From: Tolypeutes matacus
Taxonomy: Eukaryota; Chordata; Mammalia; Cingulata; Chlamyphoridae
Assembly: GCA_026826555.1 (NCBI GenBank)
Contig: JAKSZT010038955.1
Location: 3,022,756 to 3,086,755, forward strand
Length of the DNA stretch: 64,000 bases
Direction: 5' to 3'
Positions 46,190 to 58,199 of the stretch are shown piece after piece; the first letter of the stretch is position 1; the number at the start of each line of letters is the position of its first letter. The notes below the pieces were generated by a model that was given only the letters and a program-made list of their open reading frames with translations, made no database searches and was not told the DNA's origin. A program made the position numbers and the translations under genes.

Positions 46190-46600
46190 ACTGCCCCTCC
46201 CTGAGGTAGGATGTGTATTTTCCCAGATATTGCCATCTAATCTGCATTGTCTTTAGTGGCCTATTTCAGAGAAATCTGTCTGTGGGTTAAGGCTTTTATT
46301 CCATAGTGAAGTAGGGGGGAGGCTTCTGGACATTCAGTCCATGATGAACTCTGTCTCCTTCCACCTTCTATTGGATCCCACCAGTGTCCATAGGGTACTG
46401 ATTTCATTTGCTTTTCCCATGCAGAATAATTGTTTTGTTTTGGAGTGGAACTAAGGAGGTGGTTGTGGGTGCATTTCTACAATAGTTGTTGTCCCTCTCC
46501 CTAAACACCACTGGGGAATAATCTATTATTTGTTTTGTGTTTTTTTGTTCTATGTAGCTTTTTGTTGCATTTGCCCTAATTTTGGAGAAAAGGCCTGCAA
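46190..46600. repeat. Old interspersed repeat, copy 4
   Basis: 'gtgtccatagggtactgatt' and the next ~120 bp match 16561-16690. It truncates the VH1-like relic. Confidence 0.5.
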
Positions 46601-46889
46601 GACAGTATGGATGTGGCCCCTGTGAGATTTACCCTAACAACTTTATCACACTGAGTTTAGAAATTTATTAACAATTAGTAAATTAATCTTCTTGCTAACT
46701 TATGCATGATCTGACAACAACTAGCCCCCATGAGGTTTTAGTGTGGGTGCTATTTCTCTCATTTAACACTTCACTCTCTTGACATGAGAACATTTAAAAA
46801 ATTTGAAGTTTTTCCAGATCTCTTACTTTTTTATTGTTATTATAAGATTAAGAGCAAAATTGTTCTCAGCTATCTATGTGGCCACAATG

Positions 46890-47080
46890 AGTATTAGATT
46901 ACACATAAATTGGAAACAACAAAAACACCAATCAGCAGGTTAAAAGATAAATGAATTTTGTCATATGGATATACTGTAAAACTATTTACTGTTCAAAGTA
47001 ATGGACACCTGATACACAATAACATAAGAATGAATTATCATATCTATGCTGAGTGAAAGAACCTAAACCATTAAAAGTCC
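46890..47080 (+). mobile_element. L1 3' UTR fragment
   Basis: 'ttggaaacaacaaaaacacc' then 'gataaatgaattttgtcata' and 'gctgagtgaaagaa' follow the plus-strand order of L1 3' UTRs. Confidence 0.55.
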
Positions 47081-47480
47081 TTAAAAGGTGTTTCTTCCCA
47101 GGAAGAGCAGGGCATCATCAGCTCTCACCTTGACCCAGATGCTGTTTCTGAGGTTAAGTCCTGAGTGCATGTGATCAAGAGGCAGTGATGCCTTCTTTTG
47201 CTCCTCCCCCCTTGTGGAATTGAGGCACAATTCTGTGGAGTGGCCCCTGGGGATATCACTTTTTGGTCATGGGGCTGATTCCAAGCAAGGAGTTGCAACC
47301 CGAGGACCTGAATCTGATCCCCCTTATTCACCAAATACTTCCTAGAATGGGGGTTCCATTCAGAGTGAAGTTTTATTTTTCCCAGCCCCAGCTTTAGAGT
47401 TCTGATAAAAGATCTTGGCTGAATTCTTTTGAACAGAGTTGGGAGCAATTAAACCTCAGAATTTCCTCACAAATAGTGGC
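47081..47480. other. Unrecognised segment
   Basis: A minus-strand frame of 107 codons (47448-47125) has no recognisable domain. No repeat name can be given. Confidence 0.4.
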
Positions 47481-47499
47481 ATTGTGGGGAAGGGAATTA

Positions 47500-48736
47500 G
47501 CAGAAGAATGGTGGACTAGTGAAGACATGGTCTAGACTGAAGACCAGATAGTTTACAAGTGAGAAGTGGAGAATAAGACAGCAGAGAGGAGACCTCTTGG
47601 GTTAGAAAAAACACCCCACACTGACCTCATAACTAACCCTCAGAAGTGTCTAAAATTTGATTAGATTGTATTGAAGAAATATTTAAACCTCATGGTATAG
47701 TTGTAACAAATACAGCAATTAGACAACAATTATTTATGTATAGCAGTGAGTTATGGCCATTTGAAGAAAGGATCAGCAGGACAGCTCTCACACCAGGATG
47801 ACTGTGGAATAACGAAATCTGCACCTCCCTGAGGAAACTACCAGAGACTTAACACAGTGTTGCAGGGATACATCACTGAATTATTCCCCTGATCCACTAA
47901 ACAAGTAAGGAGGCAAAGAAAAGTGCAAGGGGGAAGACTGGCAGTATCTGAATTTGCTACAATATATTACTCAGAGTGTCCAGTTTCCAAAATTATGAGA
48001 TATTCAATGATGCATAAATACATAACCCATATACTGGAAAAATGCATGTAAAAGAAACTACTTGCAGGAGAGTTCATATATCATATTCAACAGATTAATT
48101 ATTTCAAGCAGTCATTATAAATGTTTTCACAAGTGCAAAACTTGATAAAAGAAGAAAAGGAAGATATATTAGTAACATTGTACCAAATAATAACATCAAT
48201 AAAGAGATAGGCATTATTAAAAAAAATCAAATGGAATTTCTGGAGATGAAGAGAATAATAAATAATAATTCATCTTAATAAACATGTAACAAATGAAGAG
48301 ATTTTATCAGTAATCATAACTACCCCAAAAGTCAAGGTGACTATAGCTTCATAGGTATATTTTATATATCATCAGAAAAGAATTAATCACAATTCTTTCC
48401 AAATTGTGATATCAATTTCTCTTCTGAATAGAGGGACAATATCCTCAAATAAATACTAGATAGAAAGATCCAGTAACATAAAAATAATTATGTGTCCTAA
48501 AAATGGCATTTTCCCAAGGAATTCAATATTTACTTATCTTGCATCAACCCATTAATGTAACACATTAAATCAATAGAATAAAAAGGAAAACTGAATGATC
48601 ATCTCAAAATACAAGGGAAAATTCCCTTAAAATCCAATATCCTTTAATTAAGTACGATCAATGAGCAGAGTACAGAAGAAATTTTCTCAAACCATTAAAG
48701 GACATTTACAAGAAATGGATCATTATCATTTGTATT
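47500..48736 (+). mobile_element. Old L1, plus strand, 5' section
   Basis: The part from about 48500 ('taatgtaacacattaaatca' at 48553, 'gatcatctcaaaatac' near 48597) is the reverse transcriptase region of ORF2. 48170-48260 resembles a more 5' L1 region. Everything is decayed. The element continues at 51178 after two insertions. The 5' limit is uncertain. Confidence 0.55.
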
Positions 48737-49192
48737 AGTCAGGGTTCTCTTGGGAAACAGAATCAACAGGAGATATATGTCAGTAATATGAAATTTTATG
48801 AGTGTCTCACATGGCTGTGGGGATGCACAAGTCCAGGTTCCTCAGGCAAGCTACAAAACAGGGGCTCTGATAAAAGTCCAATGAAAGTCCTTGATGAGTT
48901 TCCAGGAGACACTAACTGTCCAAAGATGAGCTGGGAAATTCTCTCTGAATGCTGAGATCACTTCCCCTTTTAAGGCATTCAACTGATTGGATAAAGCATC
49001 ACTCATTGCAATCAGCAATCTCCCTGACTGATGTAGATATAATCAGCTATCTATGCAGTAAACTCACTGGTGACTAGAGTCCATAAATGTCCTTGTATTA
49101 CAATTATCCCATTTCTTGCTTGACCAAACAACTGAGCACAATTACCGGGCTGAGTTGACACATTAGCCTAAACATCACAATATTATAATTTT
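48737..49192. mobile_element. Interspersed repeat inserted in L1 ORF2
   Basis: Begins 'gtattagtcagggttctctt' and ends 'gagttgacacattagcctaaacatcaca'. Both ends are those of a repeat widespread in placental mammals. I do not assert its family name. It interrupts the L1 reverse transcriptase region. Confidence 0.6.
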
Positions 49193-49810
49193 TTAAAGGA
49201 TTGTTGTGGTTTATTTAATGCTAAAAGTTTTCATGCTTCATATGCAATAAAATATATTACAATGATCACTTTTTTTTCTTTTTTTCAGGGGAAAGCAGGA
49301 AGGCAGTACCCCACTACCACAAATTATCCAATTGAGTTTCCAGCATTTTGGGAAATTGCAGGGGTCAGCACATCCAGAGTGGAATGGATAAGCCTTGCCT
49401 TGGGAAAACCACCTTCATGATCATGGTATCTACCATGCCAGGTATGTACACAATGATCATTTTTAAATGCTTTATTCATTGATTAAAGGAATATACAATA
49501 AACATACATTGTACAACATCAGCAGTCATCAGGTCAGACATTCAGCTGGTTTCCTTACAGTTTCTATCAGGAATTATTTTATCTGATCACATTTATATTA
49601 TAAAATCTCATCATATCTGGTTTTTACACACATTGTGCCAGTTGATCCACACTACTGATGTACATATAAAATCTTCATGGTACGTGCTCACTGGAGACAA
49701 AACAATGCACACCTGTCAAAAGGCCATTTTAACATAAGATGGTAAGACAATTTGTAAAACACATATAAACTTTTTCCATAAATAAAATCATATCTGGACA
49801 TATGTTGCAT
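49193..49810. other. Unassigned DNA between repeat and pseudogene
   Basis: T-rich tracts at 49269-49287 could be the reverse-complemented tail of the retroposed FBXO33 copy, but the intervening ~500 bp does not match the end of the FBXO33 coding sequence. Contents not identified. Confidence 0.35.
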
Positions 49811-49814
49811 AAGT

Positions 49815-51175
49815 TGTGTTTTCAGACTTACAATAGAGCTTTGTGCACCTCCATGCTAATGAAAGCAATGGATCTTCATTTCAGTGTCACTAAGATCTAG
49901 AAAACCAGACATGTCAGTCACATCATTCATTAATGTAAAATGACTTAGGAACTTGTCATACTACCTGGATATAAAATCAACAGTAGCACCTGAAATGCAA
50001 GTGATGCAGCTGTCAAAATGAATTCTCTCTAGGGGTATACTGGGTTTCAGAATCTTTAACATAGCTTCAACCTTGATATCAAAAGCCATTATGCAAAAGA
50101 AAAAAAAAGCCATTATACAGACCGGAAGGTTGGTGCTCTTTCATGACAGGGCTTTCCAATGCTCATCATTCGGCATGTTGTCCAGAGACTTGTGCATCAC
50201 AGAAACATTATGGACCAGGAAAGAAAGTCCCTACAAAAGCACATGGCTGCTATCAGTTAAGACTCTTGCCATTTCAGCTGTAAAGTCACAGAAATCAAGG
50301 GCAAGTGAGTGCAGGTTCACAAATCATTCCAGTTCAACTGCAGTGCTAAGAGTGCTGTTCCCAGGAATATTGTTGTCCAGTAAACTCAGTTACTCCATGG
50401 TGTTGGCAATAGACTTTGAGAGAAATGACAGTGATGCTGGGGTTACTATTTCCAGCATAAACCCACAGAACAGCCATTTTAATTGCCTACTCTTCCTCAG
50501 TATTTCTTCAAACAGCTGTTGAATTTGTTTAATTCTTTGTGCCATCAGGGTCCCCCTTGCTGAAGTATGTATTTGGCAAACTTTCTCGCTGTTGTAGATG
50601 CTTAGGTGTCCAGAGAGGCTAAACTTCTGCAGGTTCCTGTAGTTCAGAATGCTGACCAGCACACACAGCACCAGCTCCAAGGAGAGGCATAGTTCTTCCA
50701 GCCAAGGGCTGAGAGCTGCAGGGGCTCCACTTCCGCCATATCCTGGGTGCCCAAAACTGCCACCGCTGCCTGGGCCTCACTACTCAGTCAATCTTGGCAA
50801 CAACTACACGTACAGTTCGTACAACAACCAGCTACACTTGCGCCTGAGGGATTTGAGCTTAGGCTGTTCCGCGGGAGAGACGCGAGGCTGGTGCGGAGTT
50901 GCAGCCAGAGCACAGGTTAGAAGAGGCCCTCGCTCCAGTGCCAGCAGGAAGCCAAGGTCCTCAGCCAGTGGGGCGCGGGCAGAAAGGTGGAGATGTGCAC
51001 CATTGGCTCCTTGCGCAGCGACAGGCACCCGCTCCCTGCCCGCCCAGAGCCATCAGCTCTGCTGTAGGTCGCCAGCTGCTGGCCACCCCCCAGCTCCCAG
51101 AGCAACCACCGCAAAGGCTGCAGTGCTGCACTGCTATGGCCCTGGGGGTTTGGCACTGACCACCATCAGTCTTAA
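49815..51175 (-). pseudogene. FBXO33P: Processed pseudogene of F-box protein FBXO33
   Basis: FBXO33 is the substrate-recognition subunit of an SCF ubiquitin ligase. Minus-strand translations match, in order and without introns: the start region MALGGQGAGA at 51053; RVSPAEQPKLKSL near 50880; LELVLCVLVSILNYRNLQKFSL near 50680-50615; KQIQQLFEEIL and QLKWLFCGFMLEIVTP (50540-50450); LLDNNIPGNSTLSTAVELE (50385-50330); the LALDFCDFTAEMA region (50290); NVSVMHKSLDNMPNDEHW (50210-50155); and KPSIPLERIHFDS near 50030. The match ends at about 49860 near the AWRCTKL region, so the C-terminal ~100 residues are missing. Frameshifts, stops and a duplicated A-rich 'aaaagccattat' at 50080-50115 inactivate it. 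Loss of introns indicates retroposition. It sits inside the reverse transcriptase part of the plus-strand L1. Confidence 0.82.
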
Positions 51176-51177
51176 TG

Positions 51178-51995
51178 CTCAAAGATTGGATAATATTTCC
51201 CTTAGATCAAGAAAAGAGTGTTGGTCATGACCACTTCTATTCAAAATTGTACTAAAAATTATAGCCAGTGAAATTAGGCAAGAAGAATAATACAGATTGT
51301 AAAAGAATAAATTAAAGAACCTTGTTTTGAAATGTATGTAATCCCATATAGAAAATTCTCAGGAATTCACAAAAATTTATTAGAATAAGAGAGTACAGCA
51401 AGTTTGCAGGAAATAAGATCAACATACAAAAATCAATTGTATGTCTATACACAGGCAATTATCATTCCCAAATTGAATTTAAAATAATTCCATTCAGAAA
51501 AACATTAAAGCAAAAAATAATGAATGCTTAGGAATAAATTTAATAAAAAGTCCTAAACATATTCTGATAGACACAGTATATTTTTTTAACAAATTCATGA
51601 TATAAATAAAGGATAAATCATTTAATATTTGTGTTTCAGAATAATAAACATTGTTATGATAATACTACACCCCAAGTGATCTACAATTTCAACATTATTC
51701 ATGCAAAATTTCCAGCTGATTTGTTGGTATTAAATGACAAATTGACTAAAAATCATGTTCTGAGGGAGCAATAGATAAAAAATAATATAAATGTAAGAGA
51801 CAGTAGGAAGCCTCATACTTCTCAATTTCAAAGCTTACTATGATTCAATGGTATTTAAGAAAATGTGGTGCAGAATAAAAAAGATAGACATACAGAACAA
51901 TTAAATAGAGCTCAGAGTCCAGAAATAAATTCATACATATGTGGCTAACTAATTTTGATAAGGGTGTCAAAACCAAAGGATAAAAATAGGCTTCT
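51178..51995 (+). mobile_element. Old L1 ORF2, continuation
   Basis: The plus strand resumes the reverse transcriptase region exactly where it was interrupted: 'gaccacttctattcaaaatt' (51229), 'gtatgtctatacacaggcaa' (51440) and 'taggaataaatttaataaaa' (51529). Stops throughout. The FADD-coding segment falls in a deleted part near 51310. Confidence 0.72.
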
Positions 51996-52014
51996 CAACA
52001 AATGATGCTGCAAG

Positions 52015-52525
52015 AATAGGAAAGCCATGGAGAGGGCCTGCATCTGCAGGCAGGATCATCCCACCCACCATATCCATGGGATATAAGCCCTCTCTCACTT
52101 GGAGTTGGAGTGGATATCACCATCCCAGTCCCCTCAGGATTGGGGGAAGAACTATGGACTAGAGTGGACTTGATGGTATTCTGTTGTTCACATATGGTGA
52201 TTCTAGCAATGCAAGAAATTATAACAATGAGGTGGAGCCAGTAGCCACTAGACACTTTTGGGGCAGGGAGGGGATGAGCAGTTGAAATACAGGGGCTTCT
52301 TTGGGATTTGGAGGTTGTCTTGAGTACAACGGATGTAGGCCATTTTAAAACAGCACATACCACTCAGAACTGTGTGGGAGAGAGTGTTGTCTACGGTGTG
52401 AACTGTGGTCTATGGTTGGTGGCAAGGCCCTAGGATATGTAAGTCCATTGAGGGTGGTGGGCCACACTTGTGGGAGATGTTTGTGTGGGATGTGGTGGGA
52501 GGTGTGCGAGGTGGGCAACATGGGA
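52015..52525 (+). mobile_element. L1 3' UTR piece of the younger subfamily, plus strand
   Basis: The reverse complement of 19000-19260 and of 1-640: it runs from 'gcctgcatctgcaggcagga' to 'gtgggcaacatggg'. It interrupts the old plus-strand L1, whose 3' UTR resumes at 52526. No poly(A) tail is preserved. Confidence 0.75.
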
Positions 52526-52965
52526 AAAAGTTCAAAGCAGCATTTTTTACAATAGCCAAGTGTGGAAGCAATCCTGGTGCTCATCAACAAAAGATTGGAT
52601 GAACATTTTGTGGGATATACCCTCAGTGGAATTTTATTTTATTCAGTTGTACAAAGTTAGGAAGTTCTGGTGCAGACTACAACAGAGACAAATCATGAAA
52701 TGTGTTGTTGAGTTAACCAGGTCAATACAATATATAAAATGTGGTATGGTTTCACAGATAAGGAATTTCATAAAGAGCAAATTCATAAACAGGAAGTAGA
52801 TTATTGGTTATCAGATTCAGGAACTAACTGGGAGTTAATTCCTAATGAGTAAAGGATTCTGTTGGAGGCAATAAAAATCTTGTCATCATATTTGATAGTG
52901 CTGAGAGCACAAAATTGGGAACTTAATTAATATCACTCAATTGTACAGAATGAAAAATTAAATTG
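52526..52965 (+). mobile_element. Old L1 3' UTR, continuation
   Basis: 'cattttttacaatagccaag' and 'catcaacaaaagattggatg' are the plus-strand 3' region of an L1 and end near 'actcaattgtacagaatg' (52936). Confidence 0.65.
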
Positions 52966-52989
52966 GGGAATTTTGTGGTGACTGATTGT

Positions 52990-53332
52990 GACTCACTGTG
53001 GTTTCCTTGTGTCAAGTGTCCTCTCCCAAGTACAGCTGCAGGCTCAGTCCCAGAAATGGTGAAGTCTCACCTGCTATTTCTCTGGATTTTCCATCACAAC
53101 CAGTGGTTCCTCCTGGGAATGGATCCACCAACCCCCAGGAAAGGGATGGCAGTAGATGGGAGTGATATGCTATGATGGGAACATGAACTACTGCCTGCAG
53201 CTCCATCACTACAGACACATACAAGAAAGAACTCTCTCTGCTGCTGAGCTCCATGACTGCCAAGGAGATGGCAATGTATTATTATGCAAGTGTAACAGTG
53301 AGAGGAAGTCAGGGTGAGCACTGAAACAAACT
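52990..53332 (+). pseudogene. Clan II (VH4-like) V-exon pseudogene
   Basis: 'gactcactgtggtttccttg' is the end of a VH4-type leader intron. The V exon follows from 'tcccaagtacagctgcagg' (53025). FR1 has a deletion between 'aatggtgaagtct' and 'cacctgctatttctctgg'. FR2 keeps 'tggatccaccaacccccagg', with a TAG soon after. FR3 is long and nearly co-linear ('gctgctgagctccatgactg'), and Cys104 is Tyr (TAT in 'tattattatgcaag'). The recombination signal is AACAGTG (53294-53300), 23 bases, AAACAAACT (53324-53332). No leader exon or octamer is found: the DNA upstream is L1, so the 5' half of the gene has been lost. Confidence 0.82.
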
Positions 53333-53445
53333 CTCCACCAGAGAATGCAGGAGGGTGCTGGGCAGCAGAGGGCACTCAGGACACAACAGGGCAGGCAGGA
53401 CCCACCCAGAGCAGGACCTATCACATGGACAGAAAGAGTTCTTGA
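53333..53445 (+). other. VH 3' flank
   Basis: 'gaatgcaggagggtgctggg' and 'gagggcactcaggacac' are the usual VH flank elements. Confidence 0.6.
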
Positions 53446-53689
53446 AGAAAGTAAGAGTTTTTTTTTTTTACTTTTGTATGAGGAGAGATTTTTTTTTTAA
53501 CTTTCCCTGTCTGATCTTGTTTTTCTTCTCTATGAGCCAATGGTTTCCCCCTGGGACTCTCTCCTTCCTGCCTTCCTGCCCCACAGTTTCTCTCAAAAAA
53601 GAAAACTAAAATTCTGGTTTCCTCCCATGGTTACTAATTTGAGGAATCCATGGACTGTGTGTGTGAGCATGTGTGTAATTGTATGTATA

Positions 53690-53812
53690 ATTAGGGGTGT
53701 GCATATATGTATGTAAATATGAATATGTGTATGTGAATATGTACATGTGTAGTTTACATATATGTTAATCTAAATATATGAATACAAACACACACATATA
53801 TTTATATAAAAT
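53690..53812. repeat. TATG/TACA-rich low-complexity tract
   Basis: Degenerate alternating purine-pyrimidine sequence. Confidence 0.8.
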
Positions 53813-53819
53813 GATAGAA

Positions 53820-55585
53820 CCTAAATTTAGAATTTATCATCATAGGTCAGTTCTTTACCTTTGAACCTGATAAGCTCCTCTTCATTTTCCTGCCTGCTCC
53901 CTTTTCCTGGATGCTGCCCCCATCACCCACTGAGAAGTTTAGATGCTGAAGCCTTAGAGCTGCCCCTTTCTCTGGAGAATCACCCTCATCCAAAGGAGCT
54001 CCCCTCCCAGTTGCCACCGCCACTGTTCCACACCTGGTACAGGGTTCCCAACAGGTCAGCTTAGGGAATTCTCCTTCTATGACACTAATAGAAAGACAAG
54101 TGAATTGTTTTGGTTACAAAGGGAAGAAGGTGAATCATCTCCATATACTGTGATATAAAGTCCATTCTCTATAAACATGGCATCTCTGCACAGGCACCTC
54201 CATGCCTGGGAGCTACAGAGTCTGAGGAACAATGTCAGCAACAGCAGAGGACTGATAATGCATCTGGATATGAACCCAGGATCCCCTGAGGAACCACCTG
54301 GAGCATGGCCCCCTCTTATCACCAAGAGGTGAGATGAGAAAAAACCCAATGGAGCAGGGTCAGGTCTGCAAAGTAAAGGACCAAGAGTGGCTGGGCATCT
54401 GCTCTCCCATGTCCTAGTTAAAGGCTCTCTCTACCCTACAAGAGAATGTTCTAATGAGAATCCCGTACACCAGTGAGGGTCACAAGACTCGCAGCTTATG
54501 GGGTCATGTGTGCAGGGGCTTTGTGGAGGAGAGTAAGTTGTGATGATGAAAGAGCTCTATAAGCCCAAATACTTTAAAAGTCACCACAGGCTGAAGAAGC
54601 TGATATGATCTTTCAGGAAAAGGTAACTGGTTGCTCTTGCAGCCACAGGCCTTATTTGTGCTGTCTGAATGTCACCAGAGAAAGGAAAGCATGGTCCTTA
54701 GTGAATTCTCTCATAAATAACTTCACCCCTTGCCCTTTAAATGTTGAATACAGGCAAACACCATCTAGTTGTCTCAGGTGACCCCAAGGGATTAGATAAC
54801 TCTGTAGCCTGTTCTGAAGAACTAACCTCAAATACTAATGTCCCTTCCTGGAATGTATCAGGGATGTGAATTGTGTGCTGGTCCACCTTGACCTGCTCAC
54901 TAGCTTAAAACTGCACATATCCCTGAACATCTGCTGCTCACATCTTACCCTCTTATCCAAATGTATGTATCAGGAAATGATTTGAGTCTAAATAAAAGAA
55001 GGTAATTCTAGATAGCATAAGAAATATTATTCCTACAGCTATACACACTCACATGGACAAACACCAAGACTTTGAAAATAGAAATAGGTGGAGCTTGTTT
55101 AACCATCTAAGTCCAAGTAGTCATGGATGACTCAGGATATTTCTGGGCACTGTGTTAACAGAAATTGACAGGCTTTCTTCTGCAATCAGTTATGAAATAT
55201 GAAATCACCTATGAGCAGGTTTAGACCATGATCCCCACTACCTGGCAGAGGGAGTTGCATTGGCCTGGCACAGACAGATGGCAGCCCCTGGCAGTATCAA
55301 CCATTAGCAGGGAGCCTGGGGGCCTTGTCTAAGGGGTTCTTTAGTCATGCTTCTTTTACTAGGTTAGGAGAATAAGAAGGGGGATTGGGAGCCCAGCGGA
55401 GGCCAACTCCACACCAAGGAACCACCATATCCATGAGAACGTAATAATCTCATTGAAGCTCAGTGAAGATATTGGAAATTCTTCAACAGCTTCATCTTCA
55501 CACCCAAACAAGTTTAATTGCAATTGCTAAAATTGTAAGGGAAATCATGTTTGTAGAATTCTTTTATTGTAAGTGTGAATTTCTT
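53820..55585. other. Unique sequence, nothing recognised
   Basis: No V segment, repeat or gene is recognised in about 1.8 kb. Short frames look random. Confidence 0.5.
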
Positions 55586-55599
55586 TTGTTGTGAATTGC

Positions 55600-56335
55600 C
55601 CATCATCTTTTGTCCTTGAACACCTGGGCTGGTATATTAGTAAAGTAAAGGTTTGTGTAAAGGACACAGAGGATTTGTGTGCAGAGTCTGGACAAGATGC
55701 CCTGTGGAGTTTGGAAGGCCACCATCTGGGTCACATCTGCATCAGCACTGGTGATGTTGAATTCCCTGTCTTGCTTAGGGTGGTGGCTTCCACCAGAAGT
55801 GTAAAGTTACTATTTGTACCTTTCCATACTCTATTCTTTGGAGTTGGGCCAATGAGTCCAGTGCATACTCAAGAGGATGGGAGTTAAGCTTCATTTCCTT
55901 CATCCGGTTGCTTGGGGGAATCTGTATATATTATTTGAAATAATGGCATGTTTTCTTGGATTTTTATTTTATACTTTGAGTTAAAACTAATAAGTTATTA
56001 TTTTGATGTTCAAATTGTTCTAGCTTTGGCAAGTAGGAGCTCTGTAAGGCTAGTTTGTTTATCTCCCTTTGACATGTCCAAATCAAGGTGTATGTGTGTG
56101 GGTGAATGTTTGTGTAAGTAAATGTGTGTTATGTATGCTTGTGTGTTTCCATTTGTCCTGCTTAACATGCTCTTGGATCTGTGGTTTGCTATATCTCAAA
56201 CAGTATGGAAATAGTTGGGCATTATTTCTTCAACTATGTATTCTTCCTTCTCTCTTAATGTCTCTTGAGATTCCAGTTACACCTTTAATAAACAATTTGA
56301 TATTGTCCACAGAATTGGATAATATGTCATGATTT
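55600..56335 (-). mobile_element. Old L1-type 3' region
   Basis: 'tgttcaaattgttctagctt' (56008), 'ctccctttgacatgtcc' (56063), 'gctcttggatctgtggtttg' (56170) and 'tttgatattgtccacag' (56297) occur in the order seen in old LINE sequences on the minus strand. Limits are approximate. Confidence 0.5.
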
Positions 56336-56518
56336 TTATACTCAATTTGGGTAAATTAATATCCTTATTTTCAGGTTCACACTTTTTGACAACTGAGACA
56401 TAGATCCAGAAGAGTGTGCTGAATATATTGTTCAATTATTTTACTTTTTTGCATTTCTCTTTCATTCCATTTGAGTTGTTATTATATTTTCCATCTTTCT
56501 GATGAAGTTATCCATCTT

Positions 56519-56583
56519 ATCCCTCCTTCCTTTTTTCCTTCCTTCCTCCTTCCATCCATCACTCCCTCCCTCCTTTCCTTCAT
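56519..56583. repeat. (CCTT)n-type pyrimidine tract
   Basis: An imperfect CCTTCCTTCC run. Confidence 0.9.
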
Positions 56584-56589
56584 TCCTAT

Positions 56590-58195
56590 ATAGATAAAAA
56601 TATAATTAATAAAATTATAAAGTTTCAAAGAATATAGTAGTGAGCATTTAATTCTTCTGAATTCACATTAAATTTTCAGATTTATACTCTCTTAAATAAT
56701 AATGGATTATATGGAGAGAGGCACAGAAATGCCCAAGAAATATATAAAATATAGACTAAATAATACATCTGGAAGAAGGTTCAAAGATATTGTATCAAGA
56801 TGTGTTTGCAGAAAAAGGATTTTTAGAACAATATATATAGAGGTATAATTTTATACATGCATTTAGAGAAAAACTGGTAATAAATATTAAAACATGCTGA
56901 AAGTGATTTTTGATGGATAATACCATGAACGTAATTTCTTAGTTATTCTAGGAATGTTACCTTTTAAATTCCCTAAGATAACTGTGTTGCAATGATAAAT
57001 AATCAATGAATTTTCTTTTGAAAGTGAGATGTTCTGATTTTCCACATCCCAAGTCCTACCCTTTTACAGGATCAGTTTCTGTTACTTATCATGACTTACT
57101 TAGCTTACTTAGTCATGACACACAGCAGAAAGAAGGGAGGAGCTAGCATTCCTGCAGCTCCCACTCTTCTCAGAGCCATTGTGAGGCTAATTTTCTCACA
57201 GAATGTCTCTGAATGTAGCATTCTCCTTTGTGGCCCTGGACACTCCAGCTTTCCCAGGGTCAGCACAGCCATGGCCTGGCTGGGGGAGTTAGACCCCCAT
57301 CCCTTTTACAGCAAAGCCCACAGCAATATAGGGGGTAGGCAATATGGATTGTGAGTAGCCCCCATTGCCATGAACCCACCACACATTTAGAGATGCACAG
57401 GCTATCTTCAGATTAAGGGAAAACTCCATGCTCAAGAAGCATATTTTAGAGAAATGTCATGAATATGCCCCAAAAAGAGTCTCTGGCCAACTACCATTAA
57501 TTTCTTGGCCCAGAAATCTCAGGTCATGGCCTAGATGCTGGCTCAGGCCATCTCTCCCATTCAGAAACACAAGTTAAGTTTAGTTTTATAAAAATATAGA
57601 AAGCACAAGAATATGAGATTTTTACAATTTTATTTCAGAGTGAGAATCATCGTTCTTTCAAAAGAAACTGATTTTAGACCAGCCAATGATTCCCAGCTCC
57701 ACTCATGTGCTATGGTAGAAATCCTGTATTACTTACATTCATCTTTAAATTTGTATTTGTTTGCCATCTCTTTTACTGTTTTGTTTTCTCAGATACTCCT
57801 AGGTATTGCCTATTTTTGACACAGGAATTGGGAGGTTGACTTTTTTCTATTTCTTTTTATTTTCATTCTCCTTATCTTCCACTGGAATTTCTTCCATTTT
57901 TGTGATTTTGACAGTTGTGATAAATTATACATTTATGGCCATCCCATTGGGTTATGTAGCTATCAAGGCTTAAAGGTAATGAACAACCACTCTCAAATAT
58001 GTTACTCATTCTTGACTGTGTCATTACTTGAGTCTTTATTATACTTTATAGTTCCTTTATATACCTTTATCCTTCTGCCAAAATTTGGGCTTAAACAACC
58101 TTCATGTCAATGACAGTCTCTTCAATTGTTGCAAGTTCCCTTATACTCTATTTTTTCAGGGATACTGTTATACTGCAAACAGCTTTTTCACAGGA
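56590..58195. other. Mostly AT-rich DNA, one GC-richer island at 57100-57360
   Basis: An 87-codon plus frame at 57091-57354 covers the island but resembles no family. The rest is AT-rich with nothing recognised. Confidence 0.45.
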
Positions 58196-58199
58196 GGAC

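Noticed and set aside
47125..47448. 107-codon minus frame as a gene
   Set aside because: No domain, no paralogue in the window, and it lies between L1 fragments.
50649..51230. 193-codon plus frame
   Set aside because: Antisense shadow of the GC-rich 5' part of the FBXO33 pseudogene.
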